Made by a program: the position numbers and the translations under genes. The notes beneath the pieces were generated by a model. That model saw only the letters and a program-made list of their open reading frames with translations, was not told the DNA's origin and did not search any database. Below are positions 1 through 9,166 of a stretch of DNA of 64,000 nt, piece after piece. The DNA is from JADHLJ01 sp038146985 (GTDB lineage Bacteria > Pseudomonadota > Alphaproteobacteria > Thalassobaculales > Thalassobaculaceae). The DNA lies in assembly GCA_038146985.1 (NCBI GenBank), contig JAYQSQ010000011.1, positions 310,001-374,000 of the forward strand. The letters run 5' to 3'. Numbering within the stretch: position 1 is the first letter of the stretch; the number at the start of each line of letters is the position of its first letter.

Positions 1-834
1 CTTCAGGACACGCGCGAACTCGGCTTTGGTGGCCAGCCGTTCCCCGGTCGCAATGGGGATGCTGGTCTGCCGCGCCACCCGCGCCATCTCCTCGGGCATG
101 TCCGGCGGGGTCGGTTCCTCGAACCAGAGCGGCTCATAGGGCTCCAGCCGCCGGGCAAGGCGGATCGCGCCCGAGGGGCTGAATTGGCCGTGGGTGCCGA
201 ACAGCACGTCTGCTTTGCCGCCTACCGCCTCGCGGATGCGTTTGACGAACAGCTTGGACCGGTCCATCGCCTCCAGTTCAGGCTGGCGCGGGTCATAGAC
301 CGTGTAGGGACCCGCCGGATCGAACTTCACCGCGGTAAAGCCCTGGGCGACACATTCGGCGCCCCGTTTGGCGGCGAGATCGGGGTCGCTATAGACCCGC
401 GCCTCCTCGAAGGCGTTCTGCCCGTCGGCGGCGTCGGGATAGAGATAGGTATAGCTGCGCAGCCGGTCGTGCACCCGGCCCCCCAGCATCTCATGGACCG
501 GCTTGTCCACCGCCTTGCCGGCAATGTCCCAGCAGGCCATCTCGATGCCGCTCAGCACTCCCATCATCGAGATGTCGGGGCGCTGGGTGAAGCCCGAGCC
601 ATAGGCCCGGGGTCATAGATGCTCAATCTTGAACGGATCGTGCCCGACCACCAGCCGTTCGCACACATCCTCGATCATCCGCGCGTCGACGTGCGGGTTG
701 AAGGGGACGCTATAGACCTCGCCGATGCCGGTGGTGCCGTCATCGGCGGTCAGCTTGACGAAGATGAAATACCTGCCACCGAAACTGGGCGGCGGGTTGC
801 CAGCAACGAAGGTCTTGAAGCCGGTGATTTTCAC
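1..834 (-). pseudogene. Mandelate racemase/muconate lactonizing enzyme family protein, interrupted and running off the left edge
   Basis: An enolase-superfamily (MR/MLE) enzyme, probably a sugar-acid dehydratase or a racemase. The N-terminal capping domain starts at the ATG at 832-834 (MKITGFKTFV). After about 73 codons the frame meets TGA at 613-615, and the same frame then continues open for about 200 codons to position 1. Downstream motifs are FTQRPDISMMG, KFDPAGPY (candidate barrel lysine), FGTHGQF, WFEEP and GERLATKAEF, the order expected for this superfamily. Family members I recall have Trp-Arg where this gene has stop-Pro, so TGG may have become TGA. No frameshift is needed. The gene lies 9 bp after the acyl-CoA ligase on the same strand, so the two are probably cotranscribed. 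It may be a real nonsense mutation or a sequence error. The C-terminus is outside the window, and the substrate cannot be told. Confidence 0.8.
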
Positions 835-843
835 GAGAAACCC

Positions 844-2637
844 TCAACCCCGCCCATAGAGCGCGTCGAGCCGTTCCCAATAGGCCTCGCGGACCTTATG
901 GCGGCGGATCTTCAGGGTCGGGGTCATCATCACATTGTCGGTGGTGAAGGCCTCGGTGGCGATGGCGATGCGGCGGACCTTCTCGATCTGCGAGAGCTTG
1001 GCGTTGATACGGTCCATTACCGGCCCCAATGCCTTGGCGAATTCCACATTGCCCGAGAGACTGGCGAGGTCGGGCTCGACGCCGTTGGCTTTCGCCCATT
1101 CGGCGATGAAGTCCTCCGACGGCACCACCACGGCCACGAGATTCGGGCGCTTGTCGCCATAGACCATGGCCTGGGCGATTTCCGGCTCCAAGGTGATCAC
1201 CCCCTCCACCCTTGCCGGCGCGATATTGTCGCCACCGGAATTCACGATGATGTCCTTTTTGCGGTCGGTGATCTTGAGGTACCCGTCATCCTCGATCACC
1301 CCGATATCGCCGGTATGCAGCCAGCCGTCGACGATGGTCGCCGCCGTGGTCTCGGGATCGTGCCAGTAGCCCTTCATCAGCAGCTCGCCGCGCACCAGGA
1401 TCTCGCCGTCATCGGCGATCTTGATCTCGACATCGGCCAGCGCCGGGCCGACGGTCTCGATCCGGGTCTTGGACGGCCGGTTGCAGCTGATCACCGGCGA
1501 CGCCTCGGTCTGGCCGTAGCCCTGCAGGATGCCCACGCCGAGGGCGAGGAAGAAGGTCCCGATATCCGGGTTGAGCGCCGCGCCACCCGACACGAAGGTC
1601 TTCAGCCGCCCGCCGAACCTGCCGGCCACTTTCTTGCGCACAAGAAGGTCGAGGACCCCATTGGTCAATCTCTCACCCAGCGAGAGGGTCTCGGGCGCCT
1701 CGTGCCGTTTCTGGCCCAGTTCCAGCGCCTTGTGGAACAGCTTGGCCTTGGTGCCCCCGGTCTGCTCGACCCCCCGGCGGATACGGTCATGCAGCACTTC
1801 GTAGAGCCGGGGCACCGCCGTCATGATGGTCGGCCGTGCCTCCTGGAGGTTCTGGGCGATCTTGTCCGGTCCCTCGGCATAATAAATCTGCGCGCCGATT
1901 GAGATCGGGAAGAACATCCCGCAGGTATGCTCGTAGGAGTGCGAGAGGGGCAACAGGGACAGGAACACATCGTCGCCGAGGCCCAGCTCGACCAGCAGAT
2001 CATAGGCGGCATAGCAGTTCGCCAGGATCGAGCCATGGGTAAGCATCACGCCCTTGGGCCGCCCGCCGGTACCGGAGGTGTAGATGAAGCAGGCGACATC
2101 CTCGCGGGTGAGCGTCGCCGCGTTCTCGCGGATGTCGTCGGGCGCGGCGTCGCCCATCTCCATAACCTCGTCCCAATGCAGGCTGCGCAAGCCCGCCTGG
2201 GTATCCGAGGCGGGAGGCTCCATCGAGATCACGATCTCGCAGGACGAGGCACTGCGGGCGGCTGGAAGCACCCGGCGCGCCAGGCGCTCGGTCGAGACAA
2301 TGGCAAGCTTGGCTTCCGAGTGGTCCAGGATATAGAGATGATCATCGGTGGTGTTGGTGGTGTAGGCGGGCACGCTGATCGCGCCGAGCGAACCGATAGC
2401 CAGATCCGCGACGACCCAGTCCGGCCGGTTCTCCGAAACGATGACCACACGGTCGCCCTTTGCAACGCCGAGCGACCGCAGGCCGCGCGCCAGCCGGCTG
2501 ACCTGGGACGCGGTTTCCAGATAGCTGCGCGATTTCCAGGTACCGGACAGCTTCTCCCAAAGAAATGGTTCGCCCCCGAGCCGGTCGGCCTGGTCGAAGA
2601 ACATCGTCGCGAGATTGCGGATTGTCTTATAGTCCAT
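844..2637 (-). CDS. Long-chain fatty acid-CoA ligase (AMP-forming, FAA1/FadD15 type)
   Basis: A 597-aa member of the ANL adenylating superfamily that activates a fatty acid with ATP and CoA. The P-loop-like motif is YTSGTGGRPKGVMLTHGS (about residue 165). It is followed by YGQTEASPV, by GELLMKGYWHDPE, and by GDIGVIEDDGYLKITDRKKD with the hinge Asp/Lys. SGGDNIAP lies in the C-terminal subdomain. Length and motif order fit the COG1022 long-chain synthetases rather than the shorter FadD type. The start ATG (2635-2637) gives MDYKTIRNLATMFFDQADRL. An oligopeptidase gene begins divergently at 2720, and the interrupted enolase-superfamily gene follows on the same strand. Substrate chain length cannot be read from the sequence. 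Confidence 0.93.
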   Translation of the reverse strand: MDYKTIRNLATMFFDQADRLGGEPFLWEKLSGTWKSRSYLETASQVSRLARGLRSLGVAKGDRVVIVSENRPDWVVADLAIGSLGAISVPAYTTNTTDDHLYILDHSEAKLAIVSTERLARRVLPAARSASSCEIVISMEPPASDTQAGLRSLHWDEVMEMGDAAPDDIRENAATLTREDVACFIYTSGTGGRPKGVMLTHGSILANCYAAYDLLVELGLGDDVFLSLLPLSHSYEHTCGMFFPISIGAQIYYAEGPDKIAQNLQEARPTIMTAVPRLYEVLHDRIRRGVEQTGGTKAKLFHKALELGQKRHEAPETLSLGERLTNGVLDLLVRKKVAGRFGGRLKTFVSGGAALNPDIGTFFLALGVGILQGYGQTEASPVISCNRPSKTRIETVGPALADVEIKIADDGEILVRGELLMKGYWHDPETTAATIVDGWLHTGDIGVIEDDGYLKITDRKKDIIVNSGGDNIAPARVEGVITLEPEIAQAMVYGDKRPNLVAVVVPSEDFIAEWAKANGVEPDLASLSGNVEFAKALGPVMDRINAKLSQIEKVRRIAIATEAFTTDNVMMTPTLKIRRHKVREAYWERLDALYGRG

Positions 2638-2719
2638 TGCTCACCCCCAGTGCCTGCCCATATACACGCGGAACCCAAGCTCCAACGCGTGCCGGCCCGC
2701 GGCACGTTATCACCATCCG

Positions 2720-4527
2720 ATGGATACAATCATGGCCGAAGCGGCACAATCCAGTCCCGAAACCGATCTTGGCGCGCTCCCGGAATGGAATCTCGCCGAC
2801 CTGTATCCCGGGACCGAGTCGAAGGCGCTGGCCGACGACCTGGATGCGACGGCCCGGGACGCCAAGGACTTCAAGGCACGCTACGCCGGCAAGGTCGCGG
2901 ACCTCACCGGGGTGGAGCTTGGCGCCGCGATCGCGGAATACGAGCGGATGTTCGAAATCACCGGCCGTATCTCATCCTATGCCCAGCTGATCTATGCCGG
3001 CGACATGTCCAGTGCCGAGAACGGCAAGTTCGCCCAGACCATGCTGGAGCGCACCACCGCCATTGGCAGCGACACCTTGTTCTTCGAGCTCGAGATCAAC
3101 CGCATCGGGGATGTGGATCTGGAGCGCAAGCTGAAAGCCCCCGAGCTGGCGCGCTATCAGCCGTGGCTGCGGGACGTGCGCGTCTTCCGCCCTCACCAGC
3201 TCTCGGACGAGCTTGAAGAGATGCTGCACGAGAAAAGCGTCGCCGGACGCGGCGCCTGGACCCGGCTGTTCGACGAGACCATGGCCGGCCTCAGATTCGA
3301 GCAGGACGGCAAGGAGCTGACCTCGGCGGAGGTGCTCGACCGTCTCTCCCACAAGGACCCGAAGGTGCGGGAGGCGGCGGCCCGCTCGCTCGCCAGGGTG
3401 CTCGGCGCCAACAAGAAGCTTTTCGCGCTGATCACCAACACGATCGCCAAGGACAAGGAGGTCGAGGACAAGTGGCGTCACTACCCGCGGCCGATTTCGG
3501 CCCGCAACCGGATCAATCAGGTCGAGGACGAGGTGGTCGACGCGCTGGTCGAGGCGGTGACCTCGCGCTATTCACGGATCTCGCACCGGTACTACGCGCT
3601 CAAGGCGAAGTGGTTCGGTGTCGAGGCACTGGATTTCTGGGACCGCAACGCGCCGCTTCCGGACGATGACGACACGGTGATTCGTTGGGATCAGGCCAGG
3701 GACACGGTGCTGGAGGCCTATGGCGCCTTCTCGCCCAAGCTCGCGGAAATCGGCGCGCGGTTCTTCACGAAGAATTGGATCGACGCGCCGGTGCGGCCGG
3801 GGAAGTCGTCCGGCGCCTTCTCGCATTCGACGGTGCCTTCGGTGCACCCCTATATCCTGATGAACTACCAGGGCAAGACCCGCGACGTGATGACCTTGGC
3901 CCATGAACTCGGCCACGGGGTGCATCAGGTGCTCTCGGCGGACCAGGGATATCTTCAGGCCGACACCCCGCTGACCCTCGCCGAGACCGCCTCGGTGTTT
4001 GGCGAAATGCTGACTTTCCGCTCAATGCTGGCGGCGAGAACAGACCAGAAGCGTCGCCGGGTGATGCTGGCCTCGAAGGTCGAGGACATGATCAACACCG
4101 TGGTCCGCCAGATCGCCTTTCACCAGTTCGAGACCCGGGTGCATGACCAGCGCCGCAAGGGCGAGCTGACACCCGATGCGATCGGCGACATCTGGATGGG
4201 CGTGCAGGGCAACAGCCTCGGCCCGGCGATCCGGTTCGATGACGATTACCGGGTGTTCTGGACCTACATCCGCATTTCATCCACTCGCCCTTCTATGTCT
4301 ACGCCTATGCCTTCGGGGACTGCCTGGTGAACTCGCTCTACGCGGTTTATCAGGATGCCGAGCGCGGGTTCGCCGAAAAGTATCTGGAGATGCTGTCGGC
4401 GGGGGGCACCAAGCGGCACAAGGAACTGCTGGCCCCGTTCGGCCTCGACGCCGGCGACCCGGCCTTCTGGAACAAGGGACTGTCGGTGATCGAGGGCTTC
4501 ATCGACGAGCTGGAGGCCATGGAATAG
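2720..4527 (+). pseudogene. pepF: M3 family oligoendopeptidase F, one frameshift near 4269
   Basis: A cytoplasmic zinc metallopeptidase of family M3 that cleaves short peptides. The zinc site HELGH starts at His395 (cat at 3902), and the downstream glutamate region LAETASVFGEM follows. The first frame runs 2720-4330 and the C-terminal frame 4327-4527. Deleting one C near 4269 from a CCG codon explains the break: putting it back gives TYIPHFIHSPFYVYAYAFGD, the conserved M3 C-terminal stretch, joined to CLVNSLYAVYQDAE and an end at DELEAME. The total would be about 602 aa, normal for PepF. ATG at 2720 (MDTIMAEAAQ) or 2732 (MAEAAQSS) could be the start. I saw no slippery site suggesting programmed frameshifting. 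It is either a sequence error or a recent inactivation. Confidence 0.88.
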
Positions 4528-4583
4528 AGTTGCGATAGGTGCAAGTGGATGCGCATGTTCACACGTCCAGGCTGAAAAGTAGA

Positions 4584-4709
4584 CGTCACCCTGGCGAAAG
4601 GCAGGGCCTTGCACCAAGTGCGTCCGCCCGATCCGAAAGTTATCCGTTGCCAAGTCGATAGAGCCGGCGCCACGTTCGGAACATGGCCCTGCCTTTCGCC
4701 AGGGCGACG
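4584..4709. repeat. Inverted repeat, family A (25-nt arms)
   Basis: Arms at 4584-4608 and 4685-4709 are reverse complements with one mismatch, separated by a 76-nt spacer. The right arm contains CTGCCTTTCGCCAGGG followed by CGACGG. A second copy lies at 31848-31975. It fills most of the 258-bp gap between the oligopeptidase and the PLP enzyme, so a REP/MITE-like intergenic element is likely. I see no gene in it. Confidence 0.8.
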
Positions 4710-4785
4710 GAAAAACCGGGCGCGGAGTTTCCCGATCTAAGCTCTTATCCGCAGATGTGGGAAATGGGCACTCGGAGGGGCCGGC

Positions 4786-5823
4786 ATGAGCAAGACCAGG
4801 GAATTGGATAGTCACCTCGACCACCTGCCACGGGTTACCCTTGCCCATGTGCCGACCCCAATCGAGGTGATGCCCCGGCTGTCCGAGGCCGTCGGCGCCG
4901 GTGTCACCCTGCTGGCCAAGCGCGACGACATGACCGGCTTCGCCGCAGGCGGCAACAAGGCGCGTCAGCTCGAGTATTCCATGGGTGCCGCCGTCGCCGC
5001 CGGGGCCGACATGATCCTGGTCACCGGCGCGGTACAGTCGAACTACATGCGCACCGCCGCCGCCGCCGCTGCCAAGCTCGGCATGGAATGCCATCTGCAG
5101 TTCGAGGACCGGGTTACCGGCATGGATTCGGGCTATCACGAGAGCGGCAACGTGCTGCTGGACCGGCTGTTCGGGGCGGCGACATCAACTTTCCATCTGG
5201 GAGAGGACGAAGCGGCGGCGGACGGCAATCTGGCCCAGATCGCCAGTACCTACCGCAACCAGGGCAAGACCCCGCATCAGCTCAAGCTGTCCGCCGATAC
5301 CAAGCCGCTGGGTGCGCTCGGCTATGTGCGCTGCGCCGCCGAGATTCTCGACCAGATCGAGGCGGGGGAACCGGCGATCGACGCCATCGTGCTGGCCAGC
5401 GGCAGCGCGGCGACCCATGTCGGCATGTTGCTGGGCCTGCGCCTGCTCGGCTCGGCCGTTCCCGTGCACGGCATCTGCGTGCGCCGCGACGCTGCGCAGC
5501 AGACCGAGCGGGTGCGCGGCATCGTCCGCCTTGCCGAGGAATTGGTGGGATGCGGCCATATGGTCGATGACGGCGAGGTTCATTGCCATGACGATTGGCT
5601 TGGGCTTGCCTATGGCCGTCCGGTCGAGAGCACCCACGAGGCGATCCGGCTCGCCGGCCGTATGGAGGGCATCGTCGTCGACCCGGTCTATAGCGCCAAG
5701 TCGCTCGCCGGAGCCATCGGACTCTCCCGGGCCGGAACCTTCAAGGACGGCGCTCGGGTCCTGTGGATCCACACCGGCGGCCTACCGTCGGTCTTTGCCT
5801 ATGGCGACAAGATGCTGGGGTGA
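4786..5823 (+). CDS. D-cysteine desulfhydrase / ACC deaminase family PLP enzyme
   Basis: A 345-aa fold-type II PLP enzyme. The candidate Schiff-base lysine is Lys58 in GGNKARQLE. Substrate-loop residues are VQSNYMRTAAAAA, where Asn replaces the more usual Ser-His-Ala context, and the glycine-rich phosphate-binding loop is ASGSAATHVG. The C-terminal WIHTGGLPSVFAY is typical of the family. Members include D-cysteine desulfhydrase (DcyD, releasing pyruvate, ammonia and sulfide), ACC deaminase and L-cysteate sulfo-lyase. Which of these reactions applies cannot be decided here. The start ATG at 4786 follows GGAGGGGCC closely. The gene stands alone between two inverted-repeat elements and is probably monocistronic. 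Confidence 0.88.
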   Translation: MSKTRELDSHLDHLPRVTLAHVPTPIEVMPRLSEAVGAGVTLLAKRDDMTGFAAGGNKARQLEYSMGAAVAAGADMILVTGAVQSNYMRTAAAAAAKLGMECHLQFEDRVTGMDSGYHESGNVLLDRLFGAATSTFHLGEDEAAADGNLAQIASTYRNQGKTPHQLKLSADTKPLGALGYVRCAAEILDQIEAGEPAIDAIVLASGSAATHVGMLLGLRLLGSAVPVHGICVRRDAAQQTERVRGIVRLAEELVGCGHMVDDGEVHCHDDWLGLAYGRPVESTHEAIRLAGRMEGIVVDPVYSAKSLAGAIGLSRAGTFKDGARVLWIHTGGLPSVFAYGDKMLG

Positions 5824-5848
5824 GGGGATCTTCGATCTCGCGGTAACA

Positions 5849-5952
5849 GGCCCCGTCGAGACGAGGCCTGACGGCCTCTCCTCAGGGTGAGGCGCAAAGT
5901 CGTGCAAGGCTCACCCTGAAGAGTGTGTTATTGCGCCCGTCTCGAAGGGTCC
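5849..5952. repeat. Nested palindromic repeat, family C
   Basis: A 104-bp element whose outer arms resemble CCCGTCGAGACG and CGTCTCGAAGGGTCC. Inner arms are CTCAGGGTGAG (5881-5891) and CTCACCCTGAAG (5910-5921). Related copies lie at 33722-33821 and 49552-49660. It sits between convergent genes ending at 5823 and 5967, where a folded transcript could also stop transcription. No gene is visible inside. Confidence 0.75.
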
Positions 5953-5966
5953 AGTCACAAAAAGCG

Positions 5967-6731
5967 TCACCGCTTGCGCTCTAAGAACGGCTTCATCATG
6001 CGTTGCGGCTCGTCGGTCCTGAAGGCGTCGGAGAGGGAGGTGATGCCGGCACGGATCGCGTCGTCGAGCGGCAGGCGCTCCCACTCGCGGACCAGGGCCT
6101 TCTGGCTGCGGACCGCGAACGGGCCGGCGGCCGCAATGGCGTCGGCGATCCGGGCGGTCTCGGCGTCCAGCTTCGCCGGCGGCACCACGCTCTCCAGGAA
6201 TCCCCAGTCATAGGCCGTGGCGGCGTCGATGTTCTCGGCCGTCAGCACCAGATAATTGGCGCGGCCCCAGCCCACAAGCCGGGGCAGCATCGCCGCCTCG
6301 ATCACCGAGGGGATGCCGACCCGGACCTCGGGCATGCCGAAGACCGCGTTGTCGGACGCAACGCGCAAATCGCAGGCCGCCGCCATCTCCATCCCGGCGC
6401 CGAGGCAATAGCCGTTGACGCGCGCGATCACCGGTACCGGCAGTTTGCGGATCAGCACGAACAGATCGTGCAGCGCGCTGATGAAGGCGCGGCCAGTATC
6501 GGGATCGAGGCTGTTCAGCTCGTTCACATCGGCGCCGCCGACGAAGGATTTCGGCCCGGCGCCGGTCAGCACCACAGCCCGCATGTCCTTGTCCCCGGCG
6601 AGAGTCTCGAACACGTCGGCAAGCGCGCCTATACCGGCACTGTCGAGAGAATTCAGCTTCGCCTGGCGGTCATGAACGACGGTGACGATCTCGCCGGTAC
6701 CGGAGGGCCGGCGCTCGATGGTGACGGGCAT
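5967..6731 (-). CDS. Enoyl-CoA hydratase/isomerase family protein
   Basis: A 254-aa crotonase-fold protein. The oxyanion-hole segments are GPKSFVGGADVNEL (about 59-72) and CLGAGMEMAAACDLR (about 109-123). Both acidic residues used by hydratases are in place, Glu115 in GAGME and Glu135 in GMPEVRVGIPS, so hydratase activity is more likely than a pure isomerase or decarboxylase role. Glu145 in the helix after the second site (SVIEAAM) is unusual, since many members have GGTQRL there. The ATG at 6729-6731 directly follows the TGA of the molybdopterin-binding gene, so translation is probably coupled. The acyl-CoA substrate is unknown. Confidence 0.9.
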   Translation of the reverse strand: MPVTIERRPSGTGEIVTVVHDRQAKLNSLDSAGIGALADVFETLAGDKDMRAVVLTGAGPKSFVGGADVNELNSLDPDTGRAFISALHDLFVLIRKLPVPVIARVNGYCLGAGMEMAAACDLRVASDNAVFGMPEVRVGIPSVIEAAMLPRLVGWGRANYLVLTAENIDAATAYDWGFLESVVPPAKLDAETARIADAIAAAGPFAVRSQKALVREWERLPLDDAIRAGITSLSDAFRTDEPQRMMKPFLERKR

Positions 6732-7520
6732 TCACCCGCCCTCCACATCCGTCGGCTGCCCGCCCTCGTCGCGGATCAACTGGCGGACCTCCTCGCCGGC
6801 GCGTTGCAGAACCGCCATGTCGGTGCCGCGCAGCACCAGTGTGGTGCCGTAATTGCCGGCCCGGAAATACGGATAGCTGCCGATGGCGATATCGGGATAG
6901 CGGGCCTGGATCTCGCCCAGGCCCGTCGCCACCTTCCCCTCGCCGAGATTGGAGGAGATGGCGAGGGAGAGCACTTTCGCGCCGCCCTGCAGGGTCGGCA
7001 GCAGTTCCTTGACCATGGCCTGGAAGATCCGCGGCACGCCGGCCATCACATGGACATTGCCGACCGTGAAGCCGGGCGCGGCGGAGACCGGGTTCAGGAT
7101 CAGGCTGGCGCCGTCGGGGGTGCGGGCCATGCGCATGCGCGCCTCGTTCAGATCCACGCCGACATTGCCGGCATGGGCGCGCATCCTTTTCACCGCGTCG
7201 GGATGGTGCGAGACCCCGAGATTGAAGGCCTTGGCGACGGAATCGCAGGTGATGTCGTCGTGGGTCGGCCCGATCCCGCCCGATGTGAAGACGTAATTGT
7301 ATTTCTCGCTCAGCGCCCGGACCGAGGCGATGATCTCGTCCTCGTCGTCGCTCACCACCCGGACTTCCTTCAGACGGATCCCGGCCTCGACAAGTTCGTC
7401 GGCGATGAAGCCGAGATTGGCGTCCTTGGTGCGGCCGGACAGGATCTCGTCGCCGATGATGATGAAGGCGGCGGTGACGATCGCGTCACCGGCCATCGAA
7501 GCAGATGTCTCGTTTGGCAT
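6732..7520 (-). CDS. Molybdopterin-binding protein (CinA N-terminal domain type)
   Basis: A 262-aa protein made only of the MoaB/CinA molybdopterin-binding domain, without the C-terminal deamidase of full CinA. Motifs are AAFIIIGDEILSGRTKD at the N-terminus, FTSGGIGPTHDDIT (about 85-98), and the tail NPVSAAPGFTVGNVHVMAGVP. The frame stays open to 7685, but I prefer the ATG at 7518-7520 (MPNETSAS), because upstream codons would overlap the divergent sfsA start at 7587. The family is linked to NMN deamidation/pyrophosphatase activities or to molybdenum cofactor handling, and which applies here is unknown. It is followed without spacing by the enoyl-CoA hydratase gene. Confidence 0.88.
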   Translation of the reverse strand: MPNETSASMAGDAIVTAAFIIIGDEILSGRTKDANLGFIADELVEAGIRLKEVRVVSDDEDEIIASVRALSEKYNYVFTSGGIGPTHDDITCDSVAKAFNLGVSHHPDAVKRMRAHAGNVGVDLNEARMRMARTPDGASLILNPVSAAPGFTVGNVHVMAGVPRIFQAMVKELLPTLQGGAKVLSLAISSNLGEGKVATGLGEIQARYPDIAIGSYPYFRAGNYGTTLVLRGTDMAVLQRAGEEVRQLIRDEGGQPTDVEGG

Positions 7521-7586
7521 GAGCGGTTTCTTCGCATGGTTCGGCGGGGTAGAACAGGGCGGAACCATCGCCCATCGGACCCGGCC

Positions 7587-8300
7587 ATGCAACTGCCCCC
7601 GCTTCACTCCGGACGGCTGATCAAGCGCTACAAGCGCTTTCTCGCGGACGTGCGTCTCGATAGCGGCGAGGAGATCACCGCGCATTGTCCGAACCCCGGC
7701 GCGATGACCGGGTTGCAGGACCCGGGATCACGGGTCTGGCTGTCCCGGTCCGACAATCCGAAGCGCAAGCTCGCCTACACCTTCGAGCTGATCGAGACGC
7801 CAAGCGGACTGGTCGGCATCAATACCGGCCACCCCAACACCATCGTCGCCGAAGCCATTGCCGCCGGCGGGATCCCGGCGCTGGCCGGCTATGCGTCTCT
7901 CAGGCGCGAGGTGAAGTACGGCGAGAAATCCCGCATCGATATCCTGCTGGAAGACCCCGACCGGGGTCGCTGCTGGGTCGAGATCAAGAATGTGCACCTG
8001 AAGCGCGACGACGGACCCAATCCGGGCGCGGCGGAGTTTCCGGACTCGGTCACCGCGCGGGGCGCCCGGCATCTGGAGGAGATGGCGAACCAGGTTCGCG
8101 CCGGCGACCGGGCGGTCATGGTCTACCTGGTCCAGCGCATGGATTGCGACCGGTTCTGCATTGCCGGCGATATCGATCCGAATTACGAGGGCGCGCTCAC
8201 CCGGGCCCTGGCGGCGGGCGTCGAAGCACTCTGCGTCGACACGGAAATCACTACGGAGGCGATCACGGTGCGGCGCCCTCTGCAACCCGATCTGGCGTGA
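7587..8300 (+). CDS. sfsA: DNA/RNA nuclease SfsA (sugar fermentation stimulation protein)
   Basis: A 237-aa SfsA-family protein. The N-terminus MQLPPLHSGRLIKRYKRF is the OB-like nucleic-acid-binding part, followed by AHCPNPGAMTGL. The PD-(D/E)XK-like core includes GEKSRIDILLED and CWVEIKNVHLKRD. The middle PDSVTARGARHLEEM is strongly conserved in the family. The start is the ATG at 7587. The same frame is open much further upstream only because it is antisense to the two preceding genes. E. coli SfsA was named for stimulating mal genes, and homologues show nuclease activity. It is transcribed divergently from the molybdopterin-binding gene with a 66-bp gap. Confidence 0.95.
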   Translation: MQLPPLHSGRLIKRYKRFLADVRLDSGEEITAHCPNPGAMTGLQDPGSRVWLSRSDNPKRKLAYTFELIETPSGLVGINTGHPNTIVAEAIAAGGIPALAGYASLRREVKYGEKSRIDILLEDPDRGRCWVEIKNVHLKRDDGPNPGAAEFPDSVTARGARHLEEMANQVRAGDRAVMVYLVQRMDCDRFCIAGDIDPNYEGALTRALAAGVEALCVDTEITTEAITVRRPLQPDLA

Positions 8301-8535
8301 CACGGCCATTTCATCGTCCTGGTGATGGGTTCCGTCTCCAGCCGACGCGCCTGTTGACCCACGCTCCTCGAAAACGGCACACTTCCGTCGCTACCCATTA
8401 AAAAGGTGGGAGAGGCTTTCAAGAGTTGCAAAAGAAAAGCCGAGCGCAGGATAGGGAATGGGGGTTTGACCTAACGTGAGATGTTTTGGCTGGCGGCGCG
8501 TTCATGCGTACCGGCACCTGGTCTAGCGTTGGGCG
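8301..8535. other. Non-coding gap upstream of the TRAP genes, first part
   Basis: The 322-bp gap between sfsA and dctQ holds no convincing gene. This first part shows no tRNA, promoter pair or terminator that I can support. The only structured part of the gap is the run of hairpins at 8536-8604, listed separately. Confidence 0.5.
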
Positions 8536-8604
8536 TTTAATCCCGCAGCAGAGGATTAAAACCGGCGGTGACGACTTCGGTCCCACCGCCGCAAGCCCAC
8601 TTGC
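8536..8604 (+). promoter_or_regulatory. Three tandem stem-loops in the leader of dctQ
   Basis: Three perfect stems lie in a row: TTTAATCC/GGATTAAA (8536-8543 with 8553-8560), CGGCGGTG/CACCGCCG (8563-8570 with 8584-8591) and GCAAG/CTTGC (8591-8595 with 8600-8604). A GAGG ribosome-binding site and the dctQ ATG (8623) follow. None is trailed by a U-run, so they are not simple terminators. They may fold in the mRNA leader or mark a processed or protein-bound leader. The function is inferred only from position. Confidence 0.4.
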
Positions 8605-8622
8605 AAGGGAAATGAGGCCGCG

Positions 8623-9166
8623 ATGGTAGCGATTGTTCGGATCATCGAACGTTTTTCGATGGCGATAGGCTGGATAGGGGCGCTGATCATGGCGCCGCTT
8701 ATTCTGTCCATAGTTTTACGAGGTGATGTCGCGCCATTTCTTCAGCGCGCCGACGTTCTGGGCAAACTACGAGGTCGGCTACATGCTGGCAGGCACGACC
8801 TACATGTTCGGCATGGGATACTGTCTGCGTCGGTGGGCACATCCGGGTTGATTTCCTTTCGACCAGATGTCGCTCAAGGGCAAGGCCACGTGAGAACACG
8901 CTGGGCTACATCTTCCCTAATGATCCCTGTCTGCGCCTGGGTAACCTTCGGGCTGTATGAGTATGCGGTCGAGGCCTACGTTGCGAACGAGGGTCTCGGG
9001 CGAGTCGGCGTGGAACCCAATCATCTGGCCGTTCCGTGCGGTCTGGGTCATCGGCTTCATCGCCTTGACGCTGCAGGGCTTCGCGGAATTGCTGAAGAAC
9101 ATCATGATCTTACAGGTATCGATATCGCCCAATACGGCTTTGGCGCGACCGAGGGCCACGGGATGA
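8623..9166 (+). pseudogene. dctQ: TRAP transporter small permease (DctQ), multiply frameshifted
   Basis: The small membrane subunit of a tripartite ATP-independent periplasmic transporter. Pieces in three frames give IIERFSMAIGWIGALIMAPL, then TFWANYEVGYMLAGTTYMFGMGY, then IPVCAWVTFGLYEYAVEAYV, then NPIIWPFRAVWVIGFIALTLQGFAELLKNIMIL, the usual four-helix order. One extra T in the run at 8714-8717 and a missing base near 8840 account for two breaks, and at least one more lies before 9000. The TGA (9164-9166) overlaps the dctM ATG (9163), as in intact dctQM pairs. No DctP solute-binding gene is next to it. As written it cannot make a functional subunit. Confidence 0.72.

Noticed and set aside
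613..615. Selenocysteine or programmed readthrough at the TGA of the MR/MLE gene
   Set aside because: I know of no selenocysteine in this family, no SECIS-like hairpin was evident, and an ordinary Trp codon one base away is a simpler explanation.
619..3216. Long plus-strand frames (619-1902 and 1927-3216) opposite the acyl-CoA ligase
   Set aside because: They are shadows of the ligase and partly of the peptidase gene, with compositions typical of antisense frames.
6003..8300. A long open frame of 765 codons on the plus strand across three genes
   Set aside because: Only its last 238 codons are sfsA. The rest is antisense to the enoyl-CoA hydratase and molybdopterin-binding genes, where GC-rich codon bias keeps opposite frames open.
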